From NCBI RefSeq assembly GCF_026341515.1, contig NZ_JAPEOK010000001.1, positions 372,001 through 436,000 on the forward strand: a stretch of DNA of 64,000 bases, given 5' to 3'. The DNA is from Streptomyces sp. NBC_00878. GTDB taxonomy: Bacteria > Actinomycetota > Actinomycetes > Streptomycetales > Streptomycetaceae. This document shows, one piece after another, positions 17,354-28,606 of this stretch. The number at the start of each line of letters is the position of its first letter. Positions within the stretch are counted from its first letter, which is position 1. The notes below the pieces were generated by a model. It ran no database searches. It worked only from the letters and a program-made list of their open reading frames with translations, and was not told the DNA's origin. Position numbers and translations under genes: made by a program.

Positions 17354-17484
17354 GTCTCCTCCTCGAACCCCGTTGAGCCGGTGCACGAGACTAACTCACC
17401 GTGGCCAGAACCCGTACCGGGGCCGGCGGGCCGTCCTGAGGACGGGCCCGCCCTCGCCCACGTGGCCCGGGTACGCGCCCGCGT

Positions 17485-18282
17485 TCAGGACACGTCGGAC
17501 AGCTTCGGCATCTCGCCCTCGGTCGTGGAGACGTCGATCACGGAGAACGACGCACCCTGGGGATCGCTCAGCGCCGCGAACCGCCCGAAGGGGCTGGTCA
17601 TCGGGCCGAACCGCAGGATCGCGCCGCGTTCGGTCGCCCTCGCCACGGCCGCGTCGCAGTCCTCGACGGTGAAGTAGACGTTGACGTAGGACGGCACCTC
17701 GGGCGGGAACTCCTCCGTCATCTTCATCCGGCCCAGGACCGTCTCCTCGCCGACGTTGAAGATCCTGAAGTCGATCGCGTCGTCCTCCATCTGCTGCGCC
17801 CGGTAAGGGAAGAGCGCGGCGAAGAAGGCGTCCGCCTTCTCGGGCTCCCTGGTGAAGACCTCCGCCCAGCAGTAGGCACCGGGCACGGCCTTCGCCTCGA
17901 AGCCCTCGTGCGCGCCGGCCTCCCACACACCGAAGACGGCGCCGCTCGGCTCCTGGGCCAGCGCCATGGTGCCGAAGTCGCCGACCTTCATCGGTTCCAT
18001 CAGGACCTGGCCGCCGTTGGCGCGGACCTTCTCGGCGGTGGCGGCGGCATCCGGCGACGCGAAGTACAGACACCAGGCCGACTGTCCCTCGGCTCCGGGC
18101 ATCGGCGGCACGACGGCGGCCACCGCCTTGCCGTCCGCATAGGCCTGCGTGTAGTTCCCGTACTCCGACGAGGCCTCGCCGAACGTCCACCCCAGCACGT
18201 CACCGTAGAAACTCTTGGCACCCTCGACATCGCTGAACATCGCGTCGGCCCAGCACGGTGTTCCCTCAGGTTGTACGGCCAT
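17485..18282 (-). CDS. Protein with two VOC (glyoxalase/bleomycin-resistance) domains
   Basis: 265 aa in two tandem halves. Residues ~8-125 begin GTPCWADAMFSDVEGAKSFYGDVLGWTF, and residues ~140-255 begin GAYCWAEVFTREPEKADAFFAALFPY. Each is a paired beta-alpha-beta-beta-beta VOC unit. Such proteins bind metals or small ligands; some confer hydroxylase or resistance functions, but no substrate can be inferred. It stands alone, with a 364-bp regulatory gap upstream. Confidence 0.88.
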   Translation of the reverse strand: MAVQPEGTPCWADAMFSDVEGAKSFYGDVLGWTFGEASSEYGNYTQAYADGKAVAAVVPPMPGAEGQSAWCLYFASPDAAATAEKVRANGGQVLMEPMKVGDFGTMALAQEPSGAVFGVWEAGAHEGFEAKAVPGAYCWAEVFTREPEKADAFFAALFPYRAQQMEDDAIDFRIFNVGEETVLGRMKMTEEFPPEVPSYVNVYFTVEDCDAAVARATERGAILRFGPMTSPFGRFAALSDPQGASFSVIDVSTTEGEMPKLSDVS

Positions 18283-18420
18283 GACACTGACTCCCTCGTC
18301 ATTGAAGGCTCTGACTTGTCACGCTAGCCAGCCGCCGCCCGACGCGCGCGGCGAATGCCCCGAAATACGTGCTGTAAGTCAGTTTCGCCACTTGGCGGCC
18401 GCACTCAGGGCGACCGGTGG

Positions 18421-18460
18421 TGACCGACGATGACCAGTGATGACCAGTGATGACCGATGT
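18421..18460 (+). repeat. Four 10-bp direct repeats (TGACC-N5)
   Basis: TGACCGACGA, TGACCAGTGA, TGACCAGTGA and TGACCGATGT stand head to tail. The 10-bp period puts every TGACC on about the same helix face, as in arrays bound by OmpR-family or similar regulators. They are ~80 bp upstream of the promoter at 18540. Confidence 0.75.
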
Positions 18461-18539
18461 TCCGACACGGGCTGGTGCGGCGTCTTACGCTCCCCGCGCC
18501 GCACGCGCCCGCGCCGGAACTCCCCCGGGCGGCTCCCCC

Positions 18540-18569
18540 TTGAACCGTGGGTGCTTACTGTTCTACCTT
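18540..18569 (+). promoter_or_regulatory. Promoter of the response regulator/hybrid kinase pair
   Basis: TTGAAC, an 18-bp spacer and TACCTT fit a housekeeping-type promoter. Transcription would start near 18577, about 70 nt before the GTG at 18647. Confidence 0.55.
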
Positions 18570-18646
18570 CGCCACATGGTCGGGGCATCAACGCCCGCTC
18601 ACCAGCGACACAACGTGCGGGCGGCAGTTGGGCCGGGTGATGACGA

Positions 18647-19321
18647 GTGCGTCCACACCTCGCGTTGATCGAGGACGATCCCGACTTCGCACTGATGTGC
18701 CGTACCTATCTGGAGCGCGAGGGTTTCACCGTCACATGGGCCATGGACGCCCGGGCCGGCAAGGCCGTCATGTACGACGGCGGCATCGATCTCGTCGTCC
18801 TCGATCTGGGACTTCCCGACGGCAGCGGTCTTGAGCTGTTGCGGGCGCTGCGCTCCACCAGTCGACTTCCGGTCATCGTCGTCAGCGGTCGCGGCGACGA
18901 GACGGACCGGGTGGCGGGCCTGGAGATCGGCGCCGACGACTATCTCGTCAAGCCGTTCTCACAGCGCGAACTCGTGGCCCGTATCGGTGCCGTGCTGCGC
19001 CGCTCCCAGCCGCCCGAGCTGCCCACCGTCCTCGACGTCGGGACGCTGCGCGTCGACACCGCCGCACGTCAGGCGCGCGGGGCGGGTGTCCCGCTGCACC
19101 TGCGCCCCAAGGAGTACGCCCTCCTGGAGGTCCTCGTGCGCTCCCCCGGGCGGGTCTTCTCCGCCGGGCAACTGCTGGAGCTGATCTGGGGAGCGTCCTG
19201 GCAGCAGCCCGCGACGGTCATCGAGCACGTGTACCGGCTGCGCGGCAAACTCTCCCGCCTCCCGGCGCCCGCACCGAGGATCACCACGGTGCGAGGCTAT
19301 GGATACCGACTCGATCCGTGA
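18647..19321 (+). CDS. OmpR/PhoB-type response regulator
   Basis: 224 aa from GTG 18647. The receiver has LIEDDPD, phospho-Asp in LVVLDLGLPDGSG (~residue 51) and Lys in DDYLVKPFSQ. The winged-helix output domain has LRPKEYALLEVLVRSPGRVFS and TVIEHVYRLRGKLSR...TTVRGYGYRLD. It lies 9 bp before the hybrid kinase and forms a pair with it. The signal and targets are unknown. Confidence 0.94.
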   Translation: MRPHLALIEDDPDFALMCRTYLEREGFTVTWAMDARAGKAVMYDGGIDLVVLDLGLPDGSGLELLRALRSTSRLPVIVVSGRGDETDRVAGLEIGADDYLVKPFSQRELVARIGAVLRRSQPPELPTVLDVGTLRVDTAARQARGAGVPLHLRPKEYALLEVLVRSPGRVFSAGQLLELIWGASWQQPATVIEHVYRLRGKLSRLPAPAPRITTVRGYGYRLDP

Positions 19322-19330
19322 GGGCCGCCC

Positions 19331-21037
19331 ATGTCCACGAGCCGTCCGTCCGACGTACCGCATCCCGCCCCTCATCCCGCCCCGGATTTCCGGCGCCTGT
19401 TCGACTCCACGCTCTCCCCGCTGCTCGTCCTCACCCCCGACTTCACGATCGTCGAGGTCAACCGCGCCTATCTGACGGCCACGGGCACGCGGCGGAGCAT
19501 CGTCGGACGCCCCATATTCGATGTGTTCCCCGACAACCCCGACGACCCGTCGGCCGACGGCGTCACCAACCTGCGCCGCTCCCTGGAGACGGTGGTGAGC
19601 ACGAGCCGCACGGACACCATGGCGCTGCAGCGGTACGACATCCCGACAGACGCGACGGACGCGACAGACGCGAAGGCCGGCTTCGTCGAGCGCTACTGGA
19701 GCCCGGTCAACACACCGGTCCTGGACGCCGACGGCCGGGTGACCCACATCATCCACCGGGTCGAGGACGTCACCGAGTTCGTACGGCTGCGCCGGGCCGG
19801 GCACGAGCGGGCGCGGGCGGCCGCCGAGGCGCAGATGCGCGCGGAGGGCATGGAGATCGATCTGTTCGTCCGCGCGCGGGAGATCCGGGAGGTCAACGAG
19901 CAGTTGCGCCGGGTGAACGGCGAACTCGACGCCGCTGGGCGGGAGTTGCAGGAGGAGCAGCGGGCCAAGGACCGGTTCATCGCGACGCTCTCGCACGAGC
20001 TGCGCAATCCGCTGGCAGCCGCGACCGCGGCGACCGAGCTGCTGGCGCTCGACCTGCCGGGCGGCCATCCGGCGCTCTCCGTCCTGGAGCGGCAGCTCGG
20101 CATTCTGGCCCGGATGAGCAACGACCTGCTGGACGGCACGCGCGCGGTGACCGGGCGGCTGGATCTGGTGCGCGAGCGGGTGGATCTGCGGTCGGTCGTC
20201 GAGAGCGCCTGCGCCGACATGTGTGGGCTGTTCGGCCATGAGGGACGGGCCCTCGACGTCCGGCTGCCCGACGGACCGGTGCTCGTCGACGGTGACCGGC
20301 TGCGGCTGGCCCAGGTACTGACGAACCTCCTGTCGAACGCGCTCAAGTACACACTGCCGGGCGGCCGTACGGACGTGTGCCTGTCGTCCTTGGACGGGCA
20401 GGCCGAGATCACGGTCGGAGACGACGGGATCGGTTTTGAACCCGGGCAGGCCGAGGAACTGTTCGGGGTGTTCATGCGGGCGGCTCCCACCGGGCCGCGC
20501 ACTCCCGAGGGGCTCGGCCTCGGGCTCGCGGTGGCCCGGACGGTCGTCGAACTCCACGACGGCCGGATCTCCGCGCACAGCGACGGGCCGGGCAAGGGCG
20601 CCTCGTTCCGCGCGCTGCTGCCGACGGCCACGGCGGACGCGGCCCAGCCGGCCCGCCCCGCTGCCGCCGCGCGTGCGCAGCGGCAGTTGGTCGTCCTGAT
20701 CGTCGAGGACAACACGGACCTCGCCGCGACCTACCGCTCCCTGCTGGAGCGCCAGGGGCATCACGTCACGGTCGTCCACACGGGCACGGACGCCGTCACG
20801 GCCACCGAGGCCCACCTCTTCGACGTCGTACTGTGCGATCTCGGGCTGCCCGACATGGACGGCTATACGGTCGCCCGCGCCGTACGGTCCCGTCCGCACG
20901 GCGCCGGGGTCCGCCTCGTCGCGGTCTCCGGCTTCAGCCGGGACACCGACCGTACGCTCGCCCACGAGGCCGGCTTCGACGCCCACCTGGCCAAGCCACT
21001 GCCGCTCGCGGATCTGCTGGACCTCCTGGAGCGCTGA
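19331..21037 (+). CDS. Hybrid PAS-histidine kinase-receiver protein
   Basis: 568 aa. There is no membrane helix, so it is cytosolic. A PAS domain (~18-145: FRRLFDSTLSPLLVLTPDFTIVEVNRAYL) leads to a coiled-coil (AAEAQMRAEGMEIDLFVRAREIREVNEQLRRV), then HisKA with phospho-His in ATLSHELRNPLAAAT (~222), HATPase (LTNLLSNALKYT, GDDGIGF, GLGLGLAVARTVVELH) and a C-terminal receiver (LIVEDNTDLA, VVLCDLGLPDMDG, AKPLP). An in-frame Thr-Asp-Ala repeat (DATDATDA, 9-bp units, ~19647-19675) extends a PAS loop. This architecture resembles blue-light/redox-type soluble sensors. Confidence 0.93.
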   Translation: MSTSRPSDVPHPAPHPAPDFRRLFDSTLSPLLVLTPDFTIVEVNRAYLTATGTRRSIVGRPIFDVFPDNPDDPSADGVTNLRRSLETVVSTSRTDTMALQRYDIPTDATDATDAKAGFVERYWSPVNTPVLDADGRVTHIIHRVEDVTEFVRLRRAGHERARAAAEAQMRAEGMEIDLFVRAREIREVNEQLRRVNGELDAAGRELQEEQRAKDRFIATLSHELRNPLAAATAATELLALDLPGGHPALSVLERQLGILARMSNDLLDGTRAVTGRLDLVRERVDLRSVVESACADMCGLFGHEGRALDVRLPDGPVLVDGDRLRLAQVLTNLLSNALKYTLPGGRTDVCLSSLDGQAEITVGDDGIGFEPGQAEELFGVFMRAAPTGPRTPEGLGLGLAVARTVVELHDGRISAHSDGPGKGASFRALLPTATADAAQPARPAAAARAQRQLVVLIVEDNTDLAATYRSLLERQGHHVTVVHTGTDAVTATEAHLFDVVLCDLGLPDMDGYTVARAVRSRPHGAGVRLVAVSGFSRDTDRTLAHEAGFDAHLAKPLPLADLLDLLER

Positions 21038-21038
21038 C

Positions 21039-21083
21039 CCGTCGGGGTACGGCGGCCCGGCCCGGCCCGCCGTACCCCGACGG
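21039..21083 (+). terminator. GC-rich terminator hairpin
   Basis: CCGTCGGGGTACGGCGG at 21039-21055 pairs perfectly (17 bp) with 21067-21083 across an 11-nt loop, directly after the hybrid kinase stop. There is no T-tract, as is common in Streptomyces. Confidence 0.75.
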
Positions 21084-21234
21084 CGGTATGGACCGGACCC
21101 CCGGGAGTCGGCGCTTGTGCTGACGGAGAGCGCAGGTCGGCGGCCTGGTGGCCGCTGGCTGGACCTTACGGTCGGTGTGTGATCGGTTGCGGTGGGCCAC
21201 CGGGTTTCACGCGGTGGGGTGCAGAGACAGCCGT

Positions 21235-21271
21235 CCGACGGGGTGCGCCGCTGTGCCGCGCACCCCGTCGG
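21235..21271 (+). other. 14-bp perfect hairpin in the 21.1-21.4 kb gap
   Basis: CCGACGGGGTGCGC (21235-21248) pairs with 21258-21271 across a 9-nt loop. It lies in a 290-bp gap, about 100 bp upstream of the small gene at 21374, and may be a second terminator or a leader structure. The rest of the gap shows nothing recognisable. Confidence 0.4.
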
Positions 21272-21373
21272 GGCGACAACCGGTCAGGACGCCGACAGCC
21301 GGTCGGAGCGCCCAGGCCCGGATCTGCGAGGCGTTCGGGCTGTCGAAAGCGCTTCGGCGGGTACACGTACGCC

Positions 21374-21595
21374 ATGACCGATGTCGTGGACTCCGACGAA
21401 CTCCTGCGCCGAATCCGGCGCGCTCGGACCTGGGCCGCCCGGGAGGCGGAAACGTGGCAGGCGCGGAGCGACGACCTCAGGCAGCGCGATCCCGACGGCT
21501 CACGCGACGCCGAGATGCGGGGGCACGCCTACGAGGCCGTACGCAAAGTGCTGGACGAGATCCTGACCCCGGGTGTGCACGCCGCGGACGACTGA
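21374..21595 (+). CDS. Small conserved-type hypothetical protein
   Basis: 73 aa (MTDVVDSDELLRRIRRARTWAA...). It looks like a real soluble helical protein: charged, heptad-like, with Streptomyces codon bias, ending AVRKVLDEILTPGVHAADD. The ATG is preceded by GGGTACACGTACGCC with no clear ribosome site, so leaderless expression is possible. I do not recognise a family. Confidence 0.55.
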   Translation: MTDVVDSDELLRRIRRARTWAAREAETWQARSDDLRQRDPDGSRDAEMRGHAYEAVRKVLDEILTPGVHAADD

Positions 21596-21885
21596 ATCGC
21601 GGCGGGACAGGGACGACGCTCAGCCACCCGCGGGACACCGACCGTCCGATCGCGCGGGCCGCTCCCGATTCCGGGCGCGCTGGGTCTCCTCGGCGGACTG
21701 TGCGGGAATCGACCGACCGGTACGCGGGACGTACGTGCCGCCGATGAGGCGGCGCAGAGGCGTCACGCGGGACCTGACCTCCGGGTGCTTGGTGGTGTTC
21801 ATGGGGTCACAGTGCGCCATCGGTGCCGGAGCAACCAGATCACTGTTGTGTGCAGGACCGCGGATCCTGGTACCGGAACCACCAG
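21596..21885. other. Gap downstream of the small gene
   Basis: 290 bp between two convergent genes. A 60-codon minus-strand frame from ATG 21802 to 21620 exists (MNTTKHPEVRSRVTPLRRLIGG...) but has no ribosome site. No terminator with a clear stem stands out. Confidence 0.3.
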
Positions 21886-23766
21886 TCAGCGGATGCCTGG
21901 CAGCCTCAGCGTGAAGACCGACCCGGTGCCGGGTTCGCTGGTGACCGCCACGGTACCGCCGTGGGCCGTGATGAGCTGACGCACGATCGACAGACCCAGG
22001 CCGCTGCCGCCGGTGCGCCGACTGCGGGACTTCTCCGCCCGCCAGAACCGTTCGAAGACCCTGGGCAGATCCTCCGGGGCGATACCGCTGCCGGTGTCGG
22101 CCACTTCGAAGAGGACCGCGTCGTCGTCGCGGCGGACGGAGAGCGTGACCGTGCCGTCGGCGGGCGTGTGGCGTATCGCGTTGGAGACCAGGTTGCCCAG
22201 CACCTGCCGCATACGGACCGGATCCGCGTCGAGCCACAGCGTGCCGCCCGAACCGGTCGAACCGTCGGAGCGGTTCGCATCGTCCGAGCCGGCCGAACCG
22301 TTCGAGCTCTTTGAGCCGTTGACGGCCGTGCTCAGGCGGACTCCCGCCGTCTCGGCCCCCACCCGGTGCGCCGCGACGGTCTGTTCGAGCAGTTCGTCGG
22401 CGCGGACCGGCTCGCGGTGCAGCCTGAGCGTGCCCGCGTCGGCGTCCGCGAGGTCCTGGAGGTCGTCGATGACCCGCTGGAGCACGATCGCCTCGTCGTG
22501 GAGGGAGGCGAGCAGCTCGTGGTCGGGGGCGACGACGCCGTCGCGGGTCACCTCCAGCCAGCCGCGGATGTTGGTGAGCGGCGTGCGCAGTTCATGGGCG
22601 ATGTCGGCGACCATCGCCTTGCGCTGCGCCTCCATTCGTTCGCGGCGCTCGGTCAGGTCGTTGAACGCGACGGCCAGGATGCCCGTCTCGTCCTGGGTGG
22701 TCACGGGCACGCGTACGTGCTGTTCCGGTGGCTGCTGGGCGGCGTGCGTCAGCGCGCGCAGCGGCCGTACGAGCCGGGTGGCGACCAGCGCGGTCACGGC
22801 CACCGTGAGGGCGAGGACGAGGCCGGCGACGCCCGTGACCTTGGCCTTGTTGGCGGCGGACATGTCGAAGTGCGGGGCGGCGCTGTCGCCGCGGCCGAGG
22901 AACAGTTCGGCGGCCGGGGCGACGTAGGGATCCAGTTGCCGACGTCGGGCGCGGTCGACGCACTGCTCCGCCTTCTTGTTCTGGTCGGCTATCTGCTCGT
23001 CCGTCGCGCCGAGGTACTTCGTCGGCAGGGGCTTGACCTTGAGGCCGGCCGTGACGGTGAAGGGTGCGGGGAGTGTCAGGTCGACACCGTCCAGGCAGCC
23101 CTTGGCGTACGTGGTGAGTTCCGCCAGGGCCTTCTCCTCCGTCGCGGTAGGGGTGTTGAGCAGGCCGTCGGCGCACGGCGTCGGTACCGCGCCTCCGTCC
23201 ACAGTTCCCCCCTCGTCGGTGAGGACGGAGCGGCCGCTGGGCAGTTGCGTGATGCTGGTGTCGACGTAGTTCTCCGAGAAGCAGTGCCGGCGTTTCTCGG
23301 CCAGCTGACGCACGCGCTTGCGCTCCGCGGGCGGCAGCAGGTACGGACCCACCGCGCGCGGATCGATGCCGGTGCGCTGTGCTCCGGGCTCGGTGAAGGT
23401 GTCGGTGTGCAGGGGATCCACCACGGCAGCGGCCCTGGGCGGCAGGGCCGTGTTCCGGGTTTCGGAGTCCGCGATCGGCGTGCGGTCCTGGGTCGTCAGA
23501 GCGATGCGCCGCCCTGACCTGTCCGACATCGCGCGGACGGTCTTCTCGACGCCGGACCAGTCACGATGGGTGGCCGCGTAACCGCTCAACTGCCGGAGGA
23601 TGTCCATGTCCTCGGCCAATACCTGCCCCTGCTCCTCCTGGATCGCCCGGGTCGTGGTCTGCACCGCCAGCCAGGCCGTCGCCGCCACGGAACACATGGC
23701 GATCAGCACGGACGTGATCAGCAGCCGGACCAGCAGCCGCTTGCGCAGCGGTATCGCGCCGGTCAT
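21886..23766 (-). CDS. Membrane sensor histidine kinase (HAMP-HisKA-HATPase)
   Basis: 626 aa. TM1 (LLVRLLITSVLIAMCSVAATAWLAV) and TM2 (VTGVAGLVLALTVAVTALVATRL) bracket a ~300-residue extracytoplasmic sensor with Cys residues. A HAMP domain, HisKA with phospho-His in ADIAHELRTPLTNI (~residue 390) and HATPase (LGNLVSNAIRHT; ADTGSGIAPEDL; SGLGLSIVRQLI) follow. A 24-residue Ser/Gly/Asn/Asp insertion (22240-22324) interrupts the ATPase domain before the N box. ATG 23766 overlaps the regulator stop by 4 bp, so the two are coupled. Confidence 0.93.
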   Translation of the reverse strand: MTGAIPLRKRLLVRLLITSVLIAMCSVAATAWLAVQTTTRAIQEEQGQVLAEDMDILRQLSGYAATHRDWSGVEKTVRAMSDRSGRRIALTTQDRTPIADSETRNTALPPRAAAVVDPLHTDTFTEPGAQRTGIDPRAVGPYLLPPAERKRVRQLAEKRRHCFSENYVDTSITQLPSGRSVLTDEGGTVDGGAVPTPCADGLLNTPTATEEKALAELTTYAKGCLDGVDLTLPAPFTVTAGLKVKPLPTKYLGATDEQIADQNKKAEQCVDRARRRQLDPYVAPAAELFLGRGDSAAPHFDMSAANKAKVTGVAGLVLALTVAVTALVATRLVRPLRALTHAAQQPPEQHVRVPVTTQDETGILAVAFNDLTERRERMEAQRKAMVADIAHELRTPLTNIRGWLEVTRDGVVAPDHELLASLHDEAIVLQRVIDDLQDLADADAGTLRLHREPVRADELLEQTVAAHRVGAETAGVRLSTAVNGSKSSNGSAGSDDANRSDGSTGSGGTLWLDADPVRMRQVLGNLVSNAIRHTPADGTVTLSVRRDDDAVLFEVADTGSGIAPEDLPRVFERFWRAEKSRSRRTGGSGLGLSIVRQLITAHGGTVAVTSEPGTGSVFTLRLPGIR

Positions 23767-24461
23767 CCGCGGTCCCCGCTGAGCTTGTATCCCACGCCGA
23801 AGACGGTCAGCAGCCGCACAGGTCTGCGCGGATCCGCCTCCAGCTTCTTGCGCAGGTTCATGATGTGCACGTCGACGGCCCGCTCGGTCGAGGACCGGTC
23901 GATGCCCCGGGTGCGGTGCAGCAGCTGCTGCCGGGAGAAGACCCGCTCCGGCTCGGCGACCATGGCCAGCAGGATCTCGTACTCGGCCGGAGTGCAGTCC
24001 ACCGGCGCTCCGTCGCACGCGACCTCGTGCCGTACCGGGTCCACGGTGATCCCGGCGGCCCGTACGACCGGGTCCTCGCGTTGTCCGGCGGCCTGGCGCC
24101 CGCTGCGGCGCAGGACGGTGCGGATGCGGGCCATCAGTTCGCGCGGGCTGTACGGCTTGGTCATGTAGTCGTCCGCGCCGAGTTCGAGACCGAGCAGGAC
24201 GTCCGCTTCCGTGGAGCGCGCGGTGAGCATGAGGACGGGGATGTCCTCGTCCCGGCGCAGCGCCCGGCAGACGCCGAAGCCGTCGATCACCGGGAGCATC
24301 AGGTCGAGGACGACGAGGTCGGGGCGGCGCTGCCGGACCGCGTCAAGGGCGGCCCGGCCGTCGTGGACCACGGTGGCGGTGTGGCCCTCGCTCAGCAGGG
24401 AGCGGCGTATCAGTTCCGCCTGTTTCTCGTCGTCCTCGGCAACCATCACATGTGCGCACAC
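23763..24461 (-). CDS. OmpR-type response regulator
   Basis: 232 aa from GTG 24461 (CAHVMVAEDDEKQAELI); the open frame upstream has no start context, whereas a TAGCAT hexamer lies exactly 7 nt before this GTG. The receiver has VAEDDE, phospho-Asp in LVVLDLMLPVIDG, and Lys in DDYMTKPYSP. The winged helix has CTPAEYEILLAMVAEPERVFSRQQLL and RAVDVHIMNLRKKLEADP...VFGVGYKLSG. It is paired with the downstream membrane kinase. Confidence 0.94.
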   Translation of the reverse strand: MCAHVMVAEDDEKQAELIRRSLLSEGHTATVVHDGRAALDAVRQRRPDLVVLDLMLPVIDGFGVCRALRRDEDIPVLMLTARSTEADVLLGLELGADDYMTKPYSPRELMARIRTVLRRSGRQAAGQREDPVVRAAGITVDPVRHEVACDGAPVDCTPAEYEILLAMVAEPERVFSRQQLLHRTRGIDRSSTERAVDVHIMNLRKKLEADPRRPVRLLTVFGVGYKLSGDRG

Positions 24462-24468
24462 GGGCCTG

Positions 24469-24474
24469 ATGCTA
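24469..24474 (-). promoter_or_regulatory. -10 hexamer of a probable leaderless message
   Basis: On the minus strand TAGCAT ends 7 nt before the GTG start of the response regulator, the classical spacing for leaderless Streptomyces transcripts. The -35 region (GTCCCA) is weak. Confidence 0.45.
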
Positions 24475-24571
24475 AGCGGCCGAGGCCGTGGTGGGACCGG
24501 GCGTGAGGGGCTTCCCACACCCTGACACGTTCCTCACAACCACCTGCTTCCGCTCTGGTCAGGTGTGCGGC

Positions 24572-27103
<2,532 letters not shown>

Positions 27104-27392
27104 GCGAGCCCCGCACAGCCCGGAGTTCGGCGGCGGACAACGCATGGCGCGGCGACTGCGACCGTCGCGCCATGCCCACCCGTCCCGGCGTGCGCACGGA
27201 GTCCACGAGCACCCGGCACCCCTCCGGTGGATCCGCCGACGCGCCCGTCGACACACCCGCCGAGAGAGCACGACAGTTGGTATGTACCTGACCATGAAGT
27301 GCCGCTAGGCTCTGCTCCGCCATGAAATGAGAGCGCTCTCACAGTTCAGCTGTTCCTCCCCCACCTTGCTGGAACAACGAAGGGCTACTGCC
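27104..27392. other. Gap between xylanase and protease
   Basis: 289 bp. There is no clear terminator after the xylanase. The notable element is the 14-bp palindrome at 27328-27341; a TAGGCT hexamer at 27306-27311 could be the -10 box of the protease promoter, but its -35 is poor. Confidence 0.4.
27328..27341. promoter_or_regulatory. CebR-like/LacI-type operator before the protease
   Basis: TGAGAGCGCTCTCA is a perfect 14-bp palindrome with central CG. It differs from the CebR box TGGGAGCGCTCCCA by one symmetric pair. It lies 52 bp upstream of the TTG start of the S1 protease. Confidence 0.6.
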
Positions 27393-28562
27393 TTGAGACG
27401 CACCACGACCATGCGCACCGGCCTTGCCGCCCTCCTTCTCGTCGGCGGCACCTGGGCGACCGTCGCCGCCGGACCCGCCTCGGCCGCCGACGCCCCCGAA
27501 CCCGCCCGTTCCTCCGGCGCTCCGGCCTCCGCCGCGCTCCTCGACGCCATGCAACGCGACTTCGGCCTGACGAAGAGCCAGGCCGAGGCTCGGCTCGCCG
27601 CCGAGAAGACCGCGACGGCCGTCGAGCCGACGGCGCGGCGCGCGGCGGGAGCCGCGTACGGCGGCTCCTGGTTCGACGCCGAGAGCGGGAAGTTGACCGT
27701 CGCCGTCACGGCCGGCGCCTCCGACGCCGCCGTCGATTCCGTACGGGAGACCGGCGCGAGTGTCCGTACCGTCAAGTACAGCGCGCGACAGCTCGACGCG
27801 GCCAAGGCCCGCATCGACAAGCTGGACGCGCCCGAGGGTGTCAGCAGCTGGCACGTCGACGCCAAGGCCAGCTCGGTCGTCGTGGCCGTCGCCGCCGCGC
27901 AGCGTGCCGACAACGACGTCCAGAAGTTCCTTTCGAAGGCCCGTGCGGCGGGTCCCGTCACCGTCGAAGAGGCTGCCAAGGCGCCCGAGACCTTCGCCGC
28001 CGGGACGGTCGGCGGCGACCCCTTCTACACCGGCAACGTCCGCTGTTCCATCGGGTTCTCGGTGCACGGCGGCTTCGTCACCGCGGGGCACTGCGGCGGG
28101 GCGGGCCAGAGCGTCAGCGGCTGGGACCGCTCCTACATAGGAAACATCCAGGGCTCCTCGTTCCCGGACAACGACTACGCCTGGGTCAACGTCGGAAGCG
28201 GCTGGTGGACCGTGCCGGTCGTGCTCGGCTGGGGCACCGTTTCGGACCAACTGGTCCGCGGATCCGCCGAGGCGCCCGTCGGTGCCTCCATCTGCCGGTC
28301 GGGGTCGACCACGCACTGGCACTGCGGCACGGTGCTCGGCAAGAACGAGACCGTCAACTACAGCCAGGGCGCGGTGCATCAGATGACCGGAACCAGCGTC
28401 TGCGCGCAGCCGGGCGACTCCGGCGGCTCGTTCATCAGCGGCGACCAGGCGCAGGGGGTCACCTCCGGCGGCTATGGCGACTGCACCAGCGGTGGTCGGA
28501 CCTGGTTCCAGCCCATCAACGAGATCCTCAACCGGTACGGCCTCACGCTCCACACGGCCTGA
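27393..28562 (+). CDS. Secreted S1 serine protease (streptogrisin/alpha-lytic type)
   Basis: 389 aa. The TTG at 27393 is preferred over ATG 27411 because GAAGG stands ~8 nt before it. After a signal peptide (GLAALLLVGGTWATVAAGPASAA) comes a ~170-residue propeptide of the alpha-lytic type, then the mature enzyme near TVGGDPFYTGNVRCSIGF. The catalytic triad is visible: His in TAGHC (~231), Asp in DNDYAWV (~260), Ser in PGDSGGS (~344). Three disulfide pairs are likely. It is an extracellular chymotrypsin-like protease; the exact streptogrisin subtype is not assigned. Confidence 0.95.
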   Translation: MRRTTTMRTGLAALLLVGGTWATVAAGPASAADAPEPARSSGAPASAALLDAMQRDFGLTKSQAEARLAAEKTATAVEPTARRAAGAAYGGSWFDAESGKLTVAVTAGASDAAVDSVRETGASVRTVKYSARQLDAAKARIDKLDAPEGVSSWHVDAKASSVVVAVAAAQRADNDVQKFLSKARAAGPVTVEEAAKAPETFAAGTVGGDPFYTGNVRCSIGFSVHGGFVTAGHCGGAGQSVSGWDRSYIGNIQGSSFPDNDYAWVNVGSGWWTVPVVLGWGTVSDQLVRGSAEAPVGASICRSGSTTHWHCGTVLGKNETVNYSQGAVHQMTGTSVCAQPGDSGGSFISGDQAQGVTSGGYGDCTSGGRTWFQPINEILNRYGLTLHTA

Positions 28563-28606
28563 TCCGGCGGGCTGCGCGGTACGGCTGTTCCACGGTACGC
28601 CTCGAC

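Larger units (their letters stand above)
18283..18646. other. Intergenic region between VOC and two-component genes
   Basis: 364 bp without a gene. It holds the divergent start of the VOC gene, a run of four 10-bp direct repeats at 18421-18460, and a good promoter at 18540-18569 for the response regulator. Confidence 0.6.

Noticed and set aside
21620..21802. 60-codon minus-strand frame (MNTTKHPEVRSRVTPLRRL...)
   Set aside because: No ribosome site and no homologue recognised; kept only as a remark in the intergenic note.
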